The notes under the pieces were generated by a model. The model was not told the DNA's origin. It did no database searches and saw only the letters and a list, made by a program, of their open reading frames with translations. From the NCBI GenBank assembly GCA_001414345.1, contig LLCB01000248.1:1-64000 (forward strand): 64,000 nucleotides of DNA, in the 5' to 3' direction. Each line of letters begins with the position of its first letter. Position 1 is the stretch's first letter. Below, piece by piece: positions 48,901 to 60,718 of the stretch. Origin of the DNA: Hymenoscyphus infarciens. Lineage: Eukaryota > Ascomycota > Leotiomycetes > Helotiales > Helotiaceae. Position numbers and translations under genes: made by a program.

Positions 48901-51900
48901 GGGGACGTGTTTAGGGCAAGCAATCGCTCCTCGAACCCCATACTGTTTGTTGCTCCACCTCTCGCTCCGATCCGGAGGCACGGCAGGCGCGCCATCAACC
49001 TACAGAAGCCCTGAAGAAGATCTAAAGAAGGTTTAATGTGCGCCGTCTCTTTCCCGGGCTTCTGGCTTCTGGCTTCCCGTCGAAATTCCAAAGCTCCATG
49101 TTTCTTCCTGTTCGGGGTGATTTACCTTCGTGAGAAAATTGATTTCTCGGATCCGAACTCCCCCTTCGCACCGAGCAATCAAGTCGTGGTTCAAGAAATA
49201 CGGTCCTTCGATTACGACGACTTACGGCTCGCCCGGAGTTATCGTTGAAATCCTTCAGCATGATTCTTCGCTTCTCGTCTGAGGAGTCCCTCCCGTTGTT
49301 TTCATCTCCTTCCTCCACGGGTTTAGCTCATTGGGCTTAATACTAGTGTGCACGAGATGGATTTTGGCCGTCAATACTCACTCCACTACCACTCAGGAAA
49401 TGGGGCCCTGGTCGGGAACTCGAATCATTGCTCTGTTCGGGCACGGCGAGGTAATCTCTGAAGTAGGATTTCTCCTCTTGAACCCAGAGATCGTGGCGAT
49501 TTCTACGATGTACCTTGTTTTGTTCGTCGGGCTGCGCCGTGCTTTGACAGAATCAGTGGAAATCTTCCAAAAGTCAGTGCAAGTCCAGGCACACATTGAG
49601 AAAACCTGGCCACCTATTCAGTCACGCGTAAAGTTATGGTTATCTTCCCCCACCGAAGCGGAAGGTTCCATAACGTGGGAGGTGTATCTCCAATGACCCA
49701 AGCCTGAATTTTGGCACAGAGTGGACACTGTTTGGTATTTTGAGGGGAAGCTTCATCGTGGCACAGTTCCCGCGGCTGGCTCAGTGATGCCTCCGTACTA
49801 GTCACCTCCGGGGACTCGTGCTTTTGCCTTTATCATTTCTCCAATAACCCCCAGCAACAGCCAGCATACCTGATTACCATTGCAGATAGCGGGTAAGACC
49901 TTTAATCAAGTCCCCTGAGAAGCTGGATTTCCCCCTCCACGAGTCGACTTGCATTTGTATGCACCTCCAGGTTACAAGCGTACCTTCCCAAGCATTACGG
50001 CAGGTTTGAAAATGTGGTAACTAGCCTGAAAAGCTTTCTACAACGAATCAAGGAACCTAAATATTGCGTGGCATGTTGGCTCCTGGTAGACTGCAATTCT
50101 TATACAGACGCTTTGTCGTATGCCCACTCACTAGGTTATCCTCGGATTCTTCATCCTTCACCGAGAGCACCCTATCCCTGGTTAGTGTCGCACACAATAT
50201 GGTAAATAAACCAAATCGCTTGGATCGTGTTCCAGTGATTGGACAGCAGAAAATTGAGAATGTGATAAGTCCTGCATTTCGCGCGGTAAGTTGGTCTTGA
50301 TCATCTCCCACCACTGGCTCCAAGCTTCCATATTTTGCCTCAACAACATGCTCATTTGAGTGGTCTGCTGAGTAGTTTGGAGACGTGGCAACTCGAAAGA
50401 CTCTCGTGGTCTCTTCTCCTTAAGCCTGCATGTCATCTTATTGTCTCAACCTTTTTCCCTTTATGTAGTTATCTTTCTGGTAGTCAACCCCGTGGCACAC
50501 CAGAGCAGTACCTACACAATGGAAGATCGGCTGTGACCGAGATAGCACGAGGTTCGGTGGCAAAATCACTTGTGTCGGTTTCGGTGATCGAACTGTAAAC
50601 CGATTTTCAGAACCTCAAGTTTTGGATATCATATTGGCGTTGTTTTCACACGTGTTCTTTCTGGGTTCTTTAGAGGGAAGTGGATCCTAGGACCAGTACC
50701 AACGGATCTGCACGCAGCCGTTGCGGTCTTCCAACGAAGGTAGAGGCCCGTGAGAGTTTTGGCTCCCGAAGAGATGGTAACGGGTATTTGTTTTCGGGCT
50801 CACTCTCGGGCCTGTCAGCTTAGGACAGTCAGTCAGCCGGCCAAAAGCTTAACGATTTGTATATAATGGGTGAGAATCACCACCTTTTTTTCTTTTTGAC
50901 TTGAAGCTTTTCGGCTTTAGAAAGGGTTTATCATCACATCTATAGGCTGGAGTGAGGGGGTCTCCGTGTCCCCTAGATTTGGTAGCGAAACGATGATACA
51001 GGTATCTTGAACCCATCCCATATCCCATTGTGGGTTTTTTGGTGGCGGTATTTTCATCACCCAATGATCATCGAAGAGCTGAAACTGGAAATGCAAAAAA
51101 ACACAGAATTAAATTTGTCTCAATGGACGGAATTTTATTAGTCCATTCGGGAGAATTGTTCGATCTGCAGAAAGGGAGCAAGCCGCTAGGCTTTTCCTTG
51201 TGTCACGTATGGTTGTGGTGCAAATGTGTAGAATAATTTTTTTCTTTCTATTCATGTCTCGTTCCAAGTAGGATCGAAATTCATGAATCAGAGTTCATGC
51301 CCTCTTGAAATCGAAGAAGGAACGACTCGACCCTAACCCGAAATGGTTTAGTGTCGAGTACAAACCACCCCCTCAGATTGAGTTCCCGCTGTCAACAGGT
51401 TTTTCAAAATTCTCTGAAGATCAGCACAATACCCATACGGAATATGCATCACACCACTGACTCCTATCCACCTGCATTATCTCCATGCTCTCGCTCTCGC
51501 TCTCGCTTGAGGAGGAATTGACATGATGCAATGCATGCCAAGCTCTGAATCCTTCCCACACGTCCATTTCATCTCGAAGGATTCGAAAAGCATCACCCAC
51601 AGTGGCTGAGTCTAGTAGATCGCAAATACATCTCTAAAAAGAAGTTGTTTCGATCTTCGTGTCTAGACCAATGATGCAGTATGTGCGTGTGTTTCGAAAC
51701 ATCGAAGGATTTTGTTTTTTACCCTGTGCACTGCCCATTTTGGGTGTTTTAGAGGGTGGGTTTCTGTGGGTTGGGATTTAGGTCGCCGACTTGGATGAGC
51801 TGTGGTATGGACTGGGTAGGGACTGGAATAGTCTATTTCTTGCGATGGCAAATTTCCTGGATTGGTGGATGTGGTTTGATTGGGATGAGGTTCCAGGTTG

Positions 51901-52713
51901 TTGTATGGGATGCGGTGGGCATGTAGGGAGATGAAATTGTGATCGAGATTTACTTCTTATTTTAGAATCGAGCTTCGAGATAAGGTATGATGGGCTGTGT
52001 GATACTTGTTTTCAATTGACAGTGGCCATGCTAGTAACTCTTTTCTTCGGTGCCCTGTGTGTATGAACATGCGAGGTTGATAATATATCGTACAAGTGTG
52101 CCTTGTTACTCATCGTATAAGTACGCCTAGTGACGTGTAATGATACACACCCAGGTGTGCATATTGTCATACTATGAACGAGTACCTATTGAAGCCTACG
52201 AATGAAACTTAGTGACGAGATTTACGAGATTTATATACGAACGCACCTATTAATGAGAGAAAATGGGGGTTGGGGGTTGGATAGTCATACTATGACTGTG
52301 AAGTCATCCATCCGGCATCTATATACGTAAATGATGCAGAGATCCTTAGGGATTATCGTATAGCCTACTGTTTCATCGGATTGCTAGATTTTTACCCCCG
52401 TTTCCATTTCATATACCACTATGCTGCCTTTCTAGGGTACTTTCTAAATGGACTTGGGGGGTACAACTTACGAAGTAGTTAGCAGGGGCATCCTAAATTT
52501 CATTTTTCACAGGCTAGCGTAAGTTATCAAAATCAAAATGTGTCAAGATATCATGTTAGTCATTCTCATAGTCATGCAATACAGTTAGTTGCCTTTGATG
52601 ACCTATCTTTCTTCACCTGTAACGGCAAAACGCGAGTAAAGTAAACGAATGATTCCTAAAATACTAAAAACAATACCGATACAAAGAAAATAACTACCAC
52701 CCTTCTAACATTC
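42996..52713. other. 9.7-kb gene-poor region
   Basis: No protein family recognised on either strand. Simple repeats include CTCCT runs near 46138-46160, GGCTCT near 46410-46430, GCAGTGCAGCA near 46613-46650, a (GATGCT)n tract at 47408-47456 and CTCTCG repeats near 51488-51508. Many short overlapping frames occur on both strands, as expected by chance in DNA of this base content. It may hold the long 3' UTR of the C2H2 gene and noncoding transcripts, which cannot be judged here. Confidence 0.55.
47408..47456. repeat. GATGCT hexanucleotide tract
   Basis: Six perfect units followed by two degenerate ones. In one frame this encodes an Asp-Ala run, but no gene surrounds it. Confidence 0.9.
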
Positions 52714-53864
52714 TCACAATAACGCCTTCCAGCCTCCATTTCCCGGTTTCTCCAACCCCAAATGTCTAAGCACCAATCCAAGATGATCAACCCCCCAAAA
52801 AGTATCCTTCTCCCCCTCCCCATTCTCAACCACAAACCAAGGAAGTCCAAAAGCCCCATCCGCAAAAGCCATATCACTGTTCTTCAGCAAAGTCTCTTTT
52901 CCTTCCTTAGGTATCATCTCCATTACTGCCATCACCGATTAGTCCAAAATACCAAATCCTCTCAATTCCCCGATCTCAAATTCTCCGGGGAAAACGTACT
53001 GTCACCAGCCAACCCCTCACCAAGTACCTCCTGTAAGATAGAATTAAGCACATCCTTCTCAAAAGTCCTCTTCCCTTCGACCCAATAAGACGGGAACAAA
53101 ACGTCCAACACCTTGATCAATAATTCTTGTCCCTCCTTCCCGGGTTTGAGGACTGTAAGTGCACAGAGTGCTCTCATGATTGTGAGTGTGTTTGGAGGGA
53201 AGCCTTCAGGTGATTCGGGTAACATTGGGATGTTGAAGAGTTTTGACCAGCGGATACGGGTTTTGTTTATCCATTTGTCTTTGTCTGGCCGTATGTGTTA
53301 GGTTTTGGTGTTTTGGTTGGGTAGGAGAGAAATAGCTGAAATGGTGGGGAGGTGTGGAGGGTAGATTCGGTCGTGGGAGGGGGTGAGGGGGCGGAGAATA
53401 CGTACTCTTGATATTGATCGGCGCTGTATTTCCACAAGCCTTCATGACTCCACCGAGAAATATGGGGATATAGGTTATCTCTACATATTTGAAGATAGGG
53501 TCATTCTATTTCGTTGGTCAACAAGTTTGCTCCTTTCACTTTCCTTCTTCGCAACAGTAAGTTTTTCAGAATATAGAACACTTCTCAGCCTTGTGTCTTT
53601 TTCCTCCATCCCTTTTCTTCGTTCTCTTCAAAAGATATCGTACTGGGTAGAAGGAAAATAAAAAACACGAGATTTCAAATAACAACATCCCTTCTGTCCA
53701 CGACCCAACCACCACCTCAACCCCACACTGGGACAGGGAGAAAGCAAGAACAATACCATATATAGAGCAAAAGAAAGAAAGGAACCTACCCTCAAAATAT
53801 AATAAGCCTCATAAGCAAACGGGCTCACCGTATCCACATAGAGAGTCAACTTTGGAGAACCCAT
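52714..53864 (-). CDS. Glutathione S-transferase kappa / DsbA-like thioredoxin-fold protein
   Basis: GST-kappa enzymes conjugate glutathione and usually sit in mitochondria or peroxisomes. Four exons: complement(52714..52925, 53000..53284, 53406..53505, 53790..53864), 223 aa, close to the usual 220-230. The N-terminus KLTLYVDTVSPFAYEAYYIL carries the conserved Ser14 of the SPF/SPY motif in place of a CXXC. TYIPIFLGGVMKACGNTAP, KDKWINKTRIRWSKLF and DGAFGLPWFVVENGEGEKDTFWG are family hallmarks. A GTACGT donor inside the apparent open frame at 52999 is needed to skip a TGA and join GLAGD to MEMIPKEGKETLLKN. Introns are 74, 121 and 284 bp. There is no C-terminal SKL, so peroxisomal targeting is not supported. 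Confidence 0.87.
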
Positions 53865-56308
53865 CTCTCTTCTTTCCAGGTTCGGAACCCTGGACCAGTG
53901 TCAACTTTAAACAGATGTTCTACGCGTGTCAATTGTAATGATGATGTTGTTACATTTCAGCAGCTGTTCAAGACAGCCCTTACTTCATGCGGGGTATGAA
54001 AAAGCCGAGGCAAATTGAATTAGCCCCAGGCTAACATAGAAGACTAGTGAGAAGAACCTTTCAACGTTGAAACCACAAAAGTTCAGCCAGGTCAAATAAA
54101 AAAGAGAAGAATGTCCTTTTTAGCGTGGATAACTTTTGTTATTAGTTGTTCGAGGTGCGACAGGTAATGTACATTTATAGGTGTTGTAGTCGTCCATCAG
54201 TCTTCAAAAAATAAACTTTTGCGATTTTCCATTGACCTGGTCGTTTTTGGAGTTAGTGCGTTTAGGATGCACTAAAAAGAAGCCAAAGGCTTGAATTGAT
54301 AATAATTGCATCTCAAATGTCCTTTGCTCTACTCTGGCCCGGAAAGTTAACGCATTTTCCCTCACTCTCTTCAAACATAATTTCATCTGATCTCCGTTCA
54401 TCAATTCCACATCTTTCAGAACAATTTCAAAAATGCGATGAGCAACAAAACACACATCTGACGGTATAGTACACATTCACTTAGAACACACTTTCATCTG
54501 ATATATCTCAAACTTATCGAATTTTGTTTAAGTGTTATTTTGTACTAATTTGCTCACTGAGGTTTGAGTGTTGAAACTATCAGATCTAATGGGCATTGAG
54601 CTCGTGTTACTAGTGCAAAGCTAGGCAGGTGATGTGCCACGATGTGGACAGTTGACTCGCATCAAACGACCCCACGCTCATAGAAGATATGCCACCCCCA
54701 TCATGCTGTTTTCAAAATACAACCTCGCTAGGGCAATCATAGCTTCACTTAGAAGTAAAATGTGCACAGCCATCTAAAACCACTGCCCTTATTGCAGCGA
54801 GAAACACGAGGGTGCCGATTTCCGTTTTTGTCAATCACAAAAGCCGCCAGCCCATAGGAGTAGAACGGCTAGAGTGTCGTTGTTTCCCAACGGCGTTGGG
54901 GAAAGGAGTGCGAGTATATGCCATCGACCACACTATACATACACCGAAATTAAATCGTTCGAAATTCATCCTTCCAGAAGCTCTAGAGCAATTGGATGTC
55001 AGCCCTTTTTTGGCTCAGTGGTGCCTGGCTTACTCGAGAAGTTGATAGCTTACTCGCAACTTTATTTTGGCCCCCAAGTTCTTCTCGCTTACCCACGAGT
55101 AACTCATGGCTTACTCGACACTTGGCAGCTTCCTCAAATATGCTTTGGCTTACTTGATAATTTGTATCTCACTCGACACTTGATGGCTCACTTGACACTC
55201 GATAGTTTACCCGAACAATTGATAGCTTACTCGCACACCTCTTTTTGTAGCTTACTCGACATTCGTTAGCTTACCCAACGCCCACCCCCAATTCAGCCCC
55301 CAAACCCAATCCTTACCTTCCCCAACATTTCCCCCTACCCCCCACCTCTTGCCACTCTACTCCAAAACCCCAACACCCCAACACCTCACCCCACACTTCC
55401 TCACACGAAACAACCATTACCCGTCTTTTCCATCTTCCCCTTATCTCTAATTTCCCTTGTAAAATGAAACACATACCCAAAACGCTCCACCCCAAGAAAC
55501 CAAGTAAGAGTCCTGGTCATCGTTCTTCGTACACCCAAGAAAAAGAGAAAAAAACGAGATAAATAAACTTACAAAAATTGTTCACTTGATAAATTCCCAT
55601 TAGTTCTAATCAACATATGCTACACTATTGGATTAACTTAATCGTTCTAGGCGTTCTAGAAGAAATTGAATAATGTCCTTTAACCATGTATTGTTTAGGT
55701 GTATGGTAAGGACTCTTACTCAAACCACGAAAATCCAGGTACCTAAACCACCAACCCAAACTTCCAAATCCAACCCCTCCTCAACCTCAAATCATCCCCG
55801 ACCCAACTAAAGCTTGGTAATCAACAACTAAAAGAAAGCAAAACAAAACATACTCTCAAAATATGTCTCCCTCCCTCCCAAGATTCAGAACCCGATTCAA
55901 GTCACCAGCTTCCCATAAAGAACGTTCTAGTGGTCTTTAGGAGAGTTCAATTTGATAATTTAGCACTCGTTCAGTCAATTCCTCATCAGCGACCTCCCTT
56001 GACGCGAGGCAAAAAAGCGCCACCCTGAGAATAAATAGCAATGCAAACCAAGTCAAATAAAACCAAATTCTTTTTCATAATGGTGGTTATTATTATTCAG
56101 GGCGGGTACAAGTAGTGTACATTCATAGGGGGGTATCATAGTAGTCGTCCATCTCTCCAGCTTCATCCACCTCTAAAAACGCACTCAAAAACTCCTCGCT
56201 CAATCTAACAATTTCCTTTCCCCCCTTGTCAACAAACACCAAGTCAATCTATAAAACCACCCCAAAACACCATAAAGAAGAAGTTCTCCAAGGACCCCAA
56301 TTTTTCCG
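53865..56308. other. 2.4-kb intergenic region
   Basis: Contains the GAGTAAGC field at 55010-55285 and an unsupported 90-codon minus-strand frame at 54204-54476 (MCTIPSDVCFVAHRIFEIVL...). A fragment upstream of the GST gene and two stretches beginning near 53878 and 55878 share TTCCAGGTTC/AAGATTCAGAACCC-like sequence, too short to interpret. No other gene seen. Confidence 0.5.
55010..55285. repeat. Degenerate GAGTAAGC repeat field, copy 2 (inverted)
   Basis: About ten units of (GATA)GCTTACTCG and variants (GGCTTACTCGACACTT, GGCTCACTTGACACT, TAGTTTACCCGA) spaced 20-40 bp apart, plus TTTTGGCCCCC. This is the reverse-complement counterpart of the field at 26870-27220, which carries GGGGCCAAAA and CGAGTAAGC. 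Confidence 0.75.
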
Positions 56309-59300
56309 TCAAGCCTTATGCCCAACCTTCACAGCCCTCATATTAGGCAACGTATGCTCCTTCCCCGGCGTCCTCCCACACTCCGTAACAATCATCCGTA
56401 TAAAATCCGCACTGAGCCAATAACTGCTATGCGCACTAAGCATATTGATATACTGAATCTCCAACGGTCCCCCACCACTCGACAAAAACCAATCCACCTG
56501 CCCACAATCATTTAAGAGATAATATCGCTTCTCCGCAACTTCCTCGCGGGTAAAATCATGAATCTCCATCTCCAACTGGGATGGCAAGCGGAGCATGGTA
56601 GGAGGTTTGGTGACCTGCCCAACGGCCGGATCGTCGGGAGAAACGCCAGGAGTGATGGATCGCACGGCCTTGCCGATGCTTTCGAAAAAACCGGTGGTGG
56701 CGCTGGGAACCTGCGCGTTCTTCAGGCTGGTAGCGTATGGAGCGTCGATGGTTGCGTTCAGGCGGTAGGCAATGGGATCGTTGTAGTTCATTATATTGTA
56801 AACGTTGTCCACGGCCATACATCCATATGTACCCGACTCACCAGTGAGAGTTTTGTCGTGGTCATCGCTATAATCAACATCAGGCTTGCCTCGTCCTCGA
56901 CGAGGAATGAGCTTTCCCTTTTCCAAAAGGAGGAAGAAAGCTGCTGGACTTCCCGCAAGGAACAAGTTCGTAGTGTTGAAGTTAAAGTACTTTGTGTTGA
57001 CTTTCTTGCTCAGAGGATCGGTCTTGTATACATTTGTTGGTTGTTTGCTCAAAATGTCCACTGCCATTGCACTTCCGAGAGAGTGGGCGATAATATGGAC
57101 TCGGCCTTCTTTATGGAAATCGGGGTTGTTCTTGCACCAAAGCTGATAGACTCGATTGGCTTCAGATATAACTGCTTGAATCATCTTTGGCTTATGGTGA
57201 GACATGTAGAATGGGATATCAAGCATAACATCTGAAATCATGTTACGAACTGCTGGAATGGTGTCTGGCGTGATGTCCTTCATGGAGAAATCCGATGGAA
57301 CAGAATTCTTTTGGTCATCATCCTTCATGGGACCGCCATCCTCGAACGACAAATTTGAGCGCCAGTTGACTGGAAGCACCATGATGCCACCCAAGTCAGG
57401 ACGAAGAACCTTTTGAACACCTTCGTTCGCGAGCTCCATGTTGACGCTGCGACGGAACGAATTGATGGCATGGGTGAAATGAAAACTTTCGACTCGCTCA
57501 GAAAGCTTTTGACCAATTCCGTGGACGACCAAAACAAGGTCCCTGACCTTGGGTTGGCTCTTTTGAGCCTCGCATGGTGGGCACGCTGTTCTCTTGGAAG
57601 TATCGTCGTCGCCAGCTATCGCTGCCATGTCAACGACTTTTTTCGTACTCTGTGATTTCTTTGATGGGTGCAATTTATCCCACAGCTTCCAGTCGAAGCC
57701 ACGGACAACACAGAAGCCGACATTTATACCTCTCTTGATCTTCTGAAGTGGCTTTCGACCATAGTATGCGGAAGGTTGGAGAGTAGGCTTGAGTATAAAG
57801 GCAGAAAGAGCATCTTTGTAGATCACCTGAGCAGAGGAGTACTTCTTCGCCACCACATTCGATTCAGCTGGCTTGTCATCCAAACCAAGCGTTCCTTCTG
57901 CAGCAGCCTCTCCGTTGAAGCATTTAGCGGCACAGTATGGGTTTGTTGATAGATGGTTTTCAGTCTTTTTGCGTGAGGCAATTTTCGGGCCCTCGTCCTT
58001 TGGCCACAAACGGTGTGCAATCTTCTCTTCACCGATAGCACCAACTTCCAATGCAGAGTTAAGCTCATCACTCCAAGTCTTTGACCATGGTCTAAGCTCC
58101 CGGTAACCAATCTCAAGCTGATTTGCAACAGCAGGCTCGACTGGAAACATGGTGTCTTTGTAAAACCAAGTCCCGCGTGTTACAGAAGCGATATCATGAA
58201 CAGGAGACCAATAAATTGGATACATCTGCAAGGCAGGCAGCTTGACCAAATGAAGTCTAGATATACCCACTGGTACGTCTGCTTGCTCTTTGGTGGTCTT
58301 TTGTGCTTTGCAGCCTGGCACCTCGAGTGGTTCGGTCTGCTGAAATTCAGCCTCCTCTGCTTCTTGAGAATCGCTCTGCTGGCCAACATTTTCACTTCCG
58401 TCATGGCCGGGCGTTTGTGACTGCGATTTTCCATCTTTCCTGGAATTGAACTTGACAAAAGGTTGGCCAGTTGTGCCAGCGTCCCCAGCTTGAACTGGCA
58501 GAGCTGAAGAATCGGAAGCCTGGTTCCGCTTGCTCTTTCCGCTGGGAGATGGGATAGGTAATGGTGCATCTGGCACAACATCAATTGGCACCGAATCCGG
58601 GAGGTTGAGCTTTGGTAGTCCCTCAAAGGTACCGCCAATCTGAACCCCTTGAAGAGCAGCTTGGTCCGAAGACTTGGACATCCTGGAGTTCTTCCTGTTG
58701 CCATCGGGGTTCTTGACTGATTGCGAATGGCCCCCCCTAAGTATCTCAAACCGTTCGGGGTAGCTAACGGTATTATGATCTTCCTCATCATCGGTATAAC
58801 CACAATTCGGTGCTGGCTGATTTTGCCGAGCATCTTCCTTGGTAAAATCACAAAACTCGGCTTCCCGGGACTCTCTTGGGCCTTCATCTTGAGTAAGAAA
58901 ATCACAACAAATTTCTGCAGGTTCGACTGGGACATGGTCCAAATCTCCACACTCCGAATTTGAATGCTTGCTTTCCCGGTCGGAATCAACATTGCCATCA
59001 ACACTTCCAGATTGGGCTTTGACCCGCTTTTCTGCGGCCAAAGATTTGTTTACTTTGATATGTTTTGAAATTGCAAGTGCCGAGTTCCTGGGCAGTGTGG
59101 AATTCTTGCTTGAACCCGGAGGCGCTGCAGGTTTCTTAGAACCTGATGTGTTTGTAGTGACCAGCGTCGGCAGCTTGGTAGATTTGGCGGCAGCGGTAGC
59201 CTCAGCTTGGGCATGTCTTCTGTGGTGCTTATCCTCAAACCGCGTGAAATGACTTGGGTAGCTCGAGGCGGCGGAGGAGCTGGCAGCTGCAGTTGAGCTT

Positions 59301-59749
59301 TCAGCCACAGAAGTAGCTTTGGACCTCTTTCCATGCTTTTCCTTCTGGTGTTTTCCCGCATGCCCTTCATCAGAATCTTTGACAGGTTCTGACTTGCCCT
59401 TTTTCGATTTTCCCGAGTGCCCTTCATCGGGATCTTTGTCGGATTCTTTGGTATGCTCTGGCTTGCTCTTCGCCTTCTTCCTGCTCTTCCCAGGTCCAAA
59501 ACTCATCCATGCCTCCTCCAAGGCATTGTTATCGGGTGCGGAGAAAGGTCTAAGGGGGACCTTGGTAGGTTTGGAGTCAGATCCCGTAGGAATCGGCACA
59601 ACTGAAAGAGGGTCATCGATAGGTAGGGGCGAGGAATAGAAATACTGTGCGCTTATGCTTGGTATGCCATCGTCGGATTCGGGGAATTCGAAAGCTACAT
59701 TCCGAGCGAGATGGCAAGTCGGGCCATATGTGTGGGAGGAGTGTGACAT
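56309..59749 (-). CDS. DDHD-domain phospholipase (PA-PLA1-like) with a long disordered N-terminus
   Basis: Family members are lipases acting on phosphatidic acid and other phospholipids at membranes (yeast Ddl1, human DDHD1/2). Single coding exon, 1146 aa. Residues 1-500 are low complexity, with K/E/D/S repeats (DEGHSGKSKKGK, DEGHAGKHQKEK at about 100-140). A conserved block begins near residue 520 (PIYWSPVHDIASVTRGTWFY, the WWE-like/N-terminal lipase region). VRDLVLVVHGIGQKLSERV starts the hydrolase fold. The GxSxG nucleophile is Ser890 (IIAHSLGSAMAVD). The DDHD region spans about 930-1130, with LFLAGSPAAFFLLL, NVYNIMNYNDPIAYR and DCGQVDWFL. A 5' UTR intron is likely at 59757-59803 (GTAGGT, CTAAC, CTGCAG), ending eight bases before the ATG. 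Confidence 0.91.
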   Translation of the reverse strand: MSHSSHTYGPTCHLARNVAFEFPESDDGIPSISAQYFYSSPLPIDDPLSVVPIPTGSDSKPTKVPLRPFSAPDNNALEEAWMSFGPGKSRKKAKSKPEHTKESDKDPDEGHSGKSKKGKSEPVKDSDEGHAGKHQKEKHGKRSKATSVAESSTAAASSSAASSYPSHFTRFEDKHHRRHAQAEATAAAKSTKLPTLVTTNTSGSKKPAAPPGSSKNSTLPRNSALAISKHIKVNKSLAAEKRVKAQSGSVDGNVDSDRESKHSNSECGDLDHVPVEPAEICCDFLTQDEGPRESREAEFCDFTKEDARQNQPAPNCGYTDDEEDHNTVSYPERFEILRGGHSQSVKNPDGNRKNSRMSKSSDQAALQGVQIGGTFEGLPKLNLPDSVPIDVVPDAPLPIPSPSGKSKRNQASDSSALPVQAGDAGTTGQPFVKFNSRKDGKSQSQTPGHDGSENVGQQSDSQEAEEAEFQQTEPLEVPGCKAQKTTKEQADVPVGISRLHLVKLPALQMYPIYWSPVHDIASVTRGTWFYKDTMFPVEPAVANQLEIGYRELRPWSKTWSDELNSALEVGAIGEEKIAHRLWPKDEGPKIASRKKTENHLSTNPYCAAKCFNGEAAAEGTLGLDDKPAESNVVAKKYSSAQVIYKDALSAFILKPTLQPSAYYGRKPLQKIKRGINVGFCVVRGFDWKLWDKLHPSKKSQSTKKVVDMAAIAGDDDTSKRTACPPCEAQKSQPKVRDLVLVVHGIGQKLSERVESFHFTHAINSFRRSVNMELANEGVQKVLRPDLGGIMVLPVNWRSNLSFEDGGPMKDDDQKNSVPSDFSMKDITPDTIPAVRNMISDVMLDIPFYMSHHKPKMIQAVISEANRVYQLWCKNNPDFHKEGRVHIIAHSLGSAMAVDILSKQPTNVYKTDPLSKKVNTKYFNFNTTNLFLAGSPAAFFLLLEKGKLIPRRGRGKPDVDYSDDHDKTLTGESGTYGCMAVDNVYNIMNYNDPIAYRLNATIDAPYATSLKNAQVPSATTGFFESIGKAVRSITPGVSPDDPAVGQVTKPPTMLRLPSQLEMEIHDFTREEVAEKRYYLLNDCGQVDWFLSSGGGPLEIQYINMLSAHSSYWLSADFIRMIVTECGRTPGKEHTLPNMRAVKVGHKA

Positions 59750-59756
59750 TTTGGAT

Positions 59757-59803
59757 CTGCAGAATGGTTAGAATAGCATTAGAGTATATATCTTTTGACC
59801 TAC
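59757..59803 (-). other. Probable 5' UTR intron of the DDHD gene
   Basis: Reads GTAGGT ... TTCTAACCATTCTGCAG on the minus strand, 47 bp, directly before ATCCAAA and the ATG. Splice signals and length match the coding introns of this genome. No transcript evidence available. Confidence 0.55.
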
Positions 59804-60718
59804 TAGGATGGGAGGTGAAGTATGGCGAGGCAACTCTGCCACCCAGCTCTGCTCAGCAGAGTGAAAGGGAGCGAACAGGAGCTATGAGTGTAGCTCGGTG
59901 AATGGGAAGTGAATGTGCAGATGTGCAAAGAGGAGGGATATAGTAGGTAATGGCGGATGAGAAGGATGTGGTGTCGCGATAACAGAAACAGAAACAGAAA
60001 CAGAAACGTGGGAGATGGAAGAGCAGCAAGAAGCAGCTGGAGGGATGAGGAGGCAATGCAACGCAATGATGCAGAGCAATTAGGGAACGGTACCTAGGTA
60101 TACTGCAGCTTTGCCACGGCAGGTGCGAGGCTCGAGAAGCCAGCTGGCATTGAATTGGAGGCAACTGCGATCCTCTCTGTCTTCATCCACATCGTGGTAC
60201 AGGAAGGCTCGTGTACAAACCTTCACATGACAGATTACGTAGGTTAATATTTTCCCCGGATGCACAAATATCAGAATGCCATCACCATCACCACCACGAG
60301 CAAGAGCATCACAGCACGAGCCGCATGATGATCTGAGCCACCACCCCAAGACCATCTCAACTCCGTTACACATTCAACATTGTCCCAGCATTTATGAAGA
60401 ACAACTTTGAAGAAAAACAATTGCACCCATACTTATTGAAATCAAGTCTCTTAAGATGGCCCCCTTTTCTGTGATACCTAACCCCGTCTAAGGCACCTCG
60501 TAATCAAGAACCATCTAATCGAGATGTTTCTGAGTGTTTCTCGAGCTCGAATACACTCTACCTAGACGAAGTGCTAGGTCACTCCTGGATATTGTTCTGT
60601 AAAACATCCGGTCCAGGATTGAACCAGCACACATCAAACTCCGAAAGCAATAGCAACCAGCAAATTTAGTAAACCCCAAGTATCCCAGTCCCCCTTTGAA
60701 AATACCCTCAATTAACAC
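59804..60718. other. Intergenic, DDHD upstream region
   Basis: About 0.9 kb between the DDHD leader and the stop of the next gene (60719-60721). Contains a short (ACAGAA)n tract at about 59982-60006 and (CAYCAC)n near 60280. No gene seen. Confidence 0.5.

Noticed and set aside
54204..54476. 90-codon minus-strand frame beginning MCTIPSDVC
   Set aside because: ATG-started but short, with no recognised motif, no splice partners and placed in repeat-bearing intergenic DNA. It could be a gene remnant, but nothing supports it.
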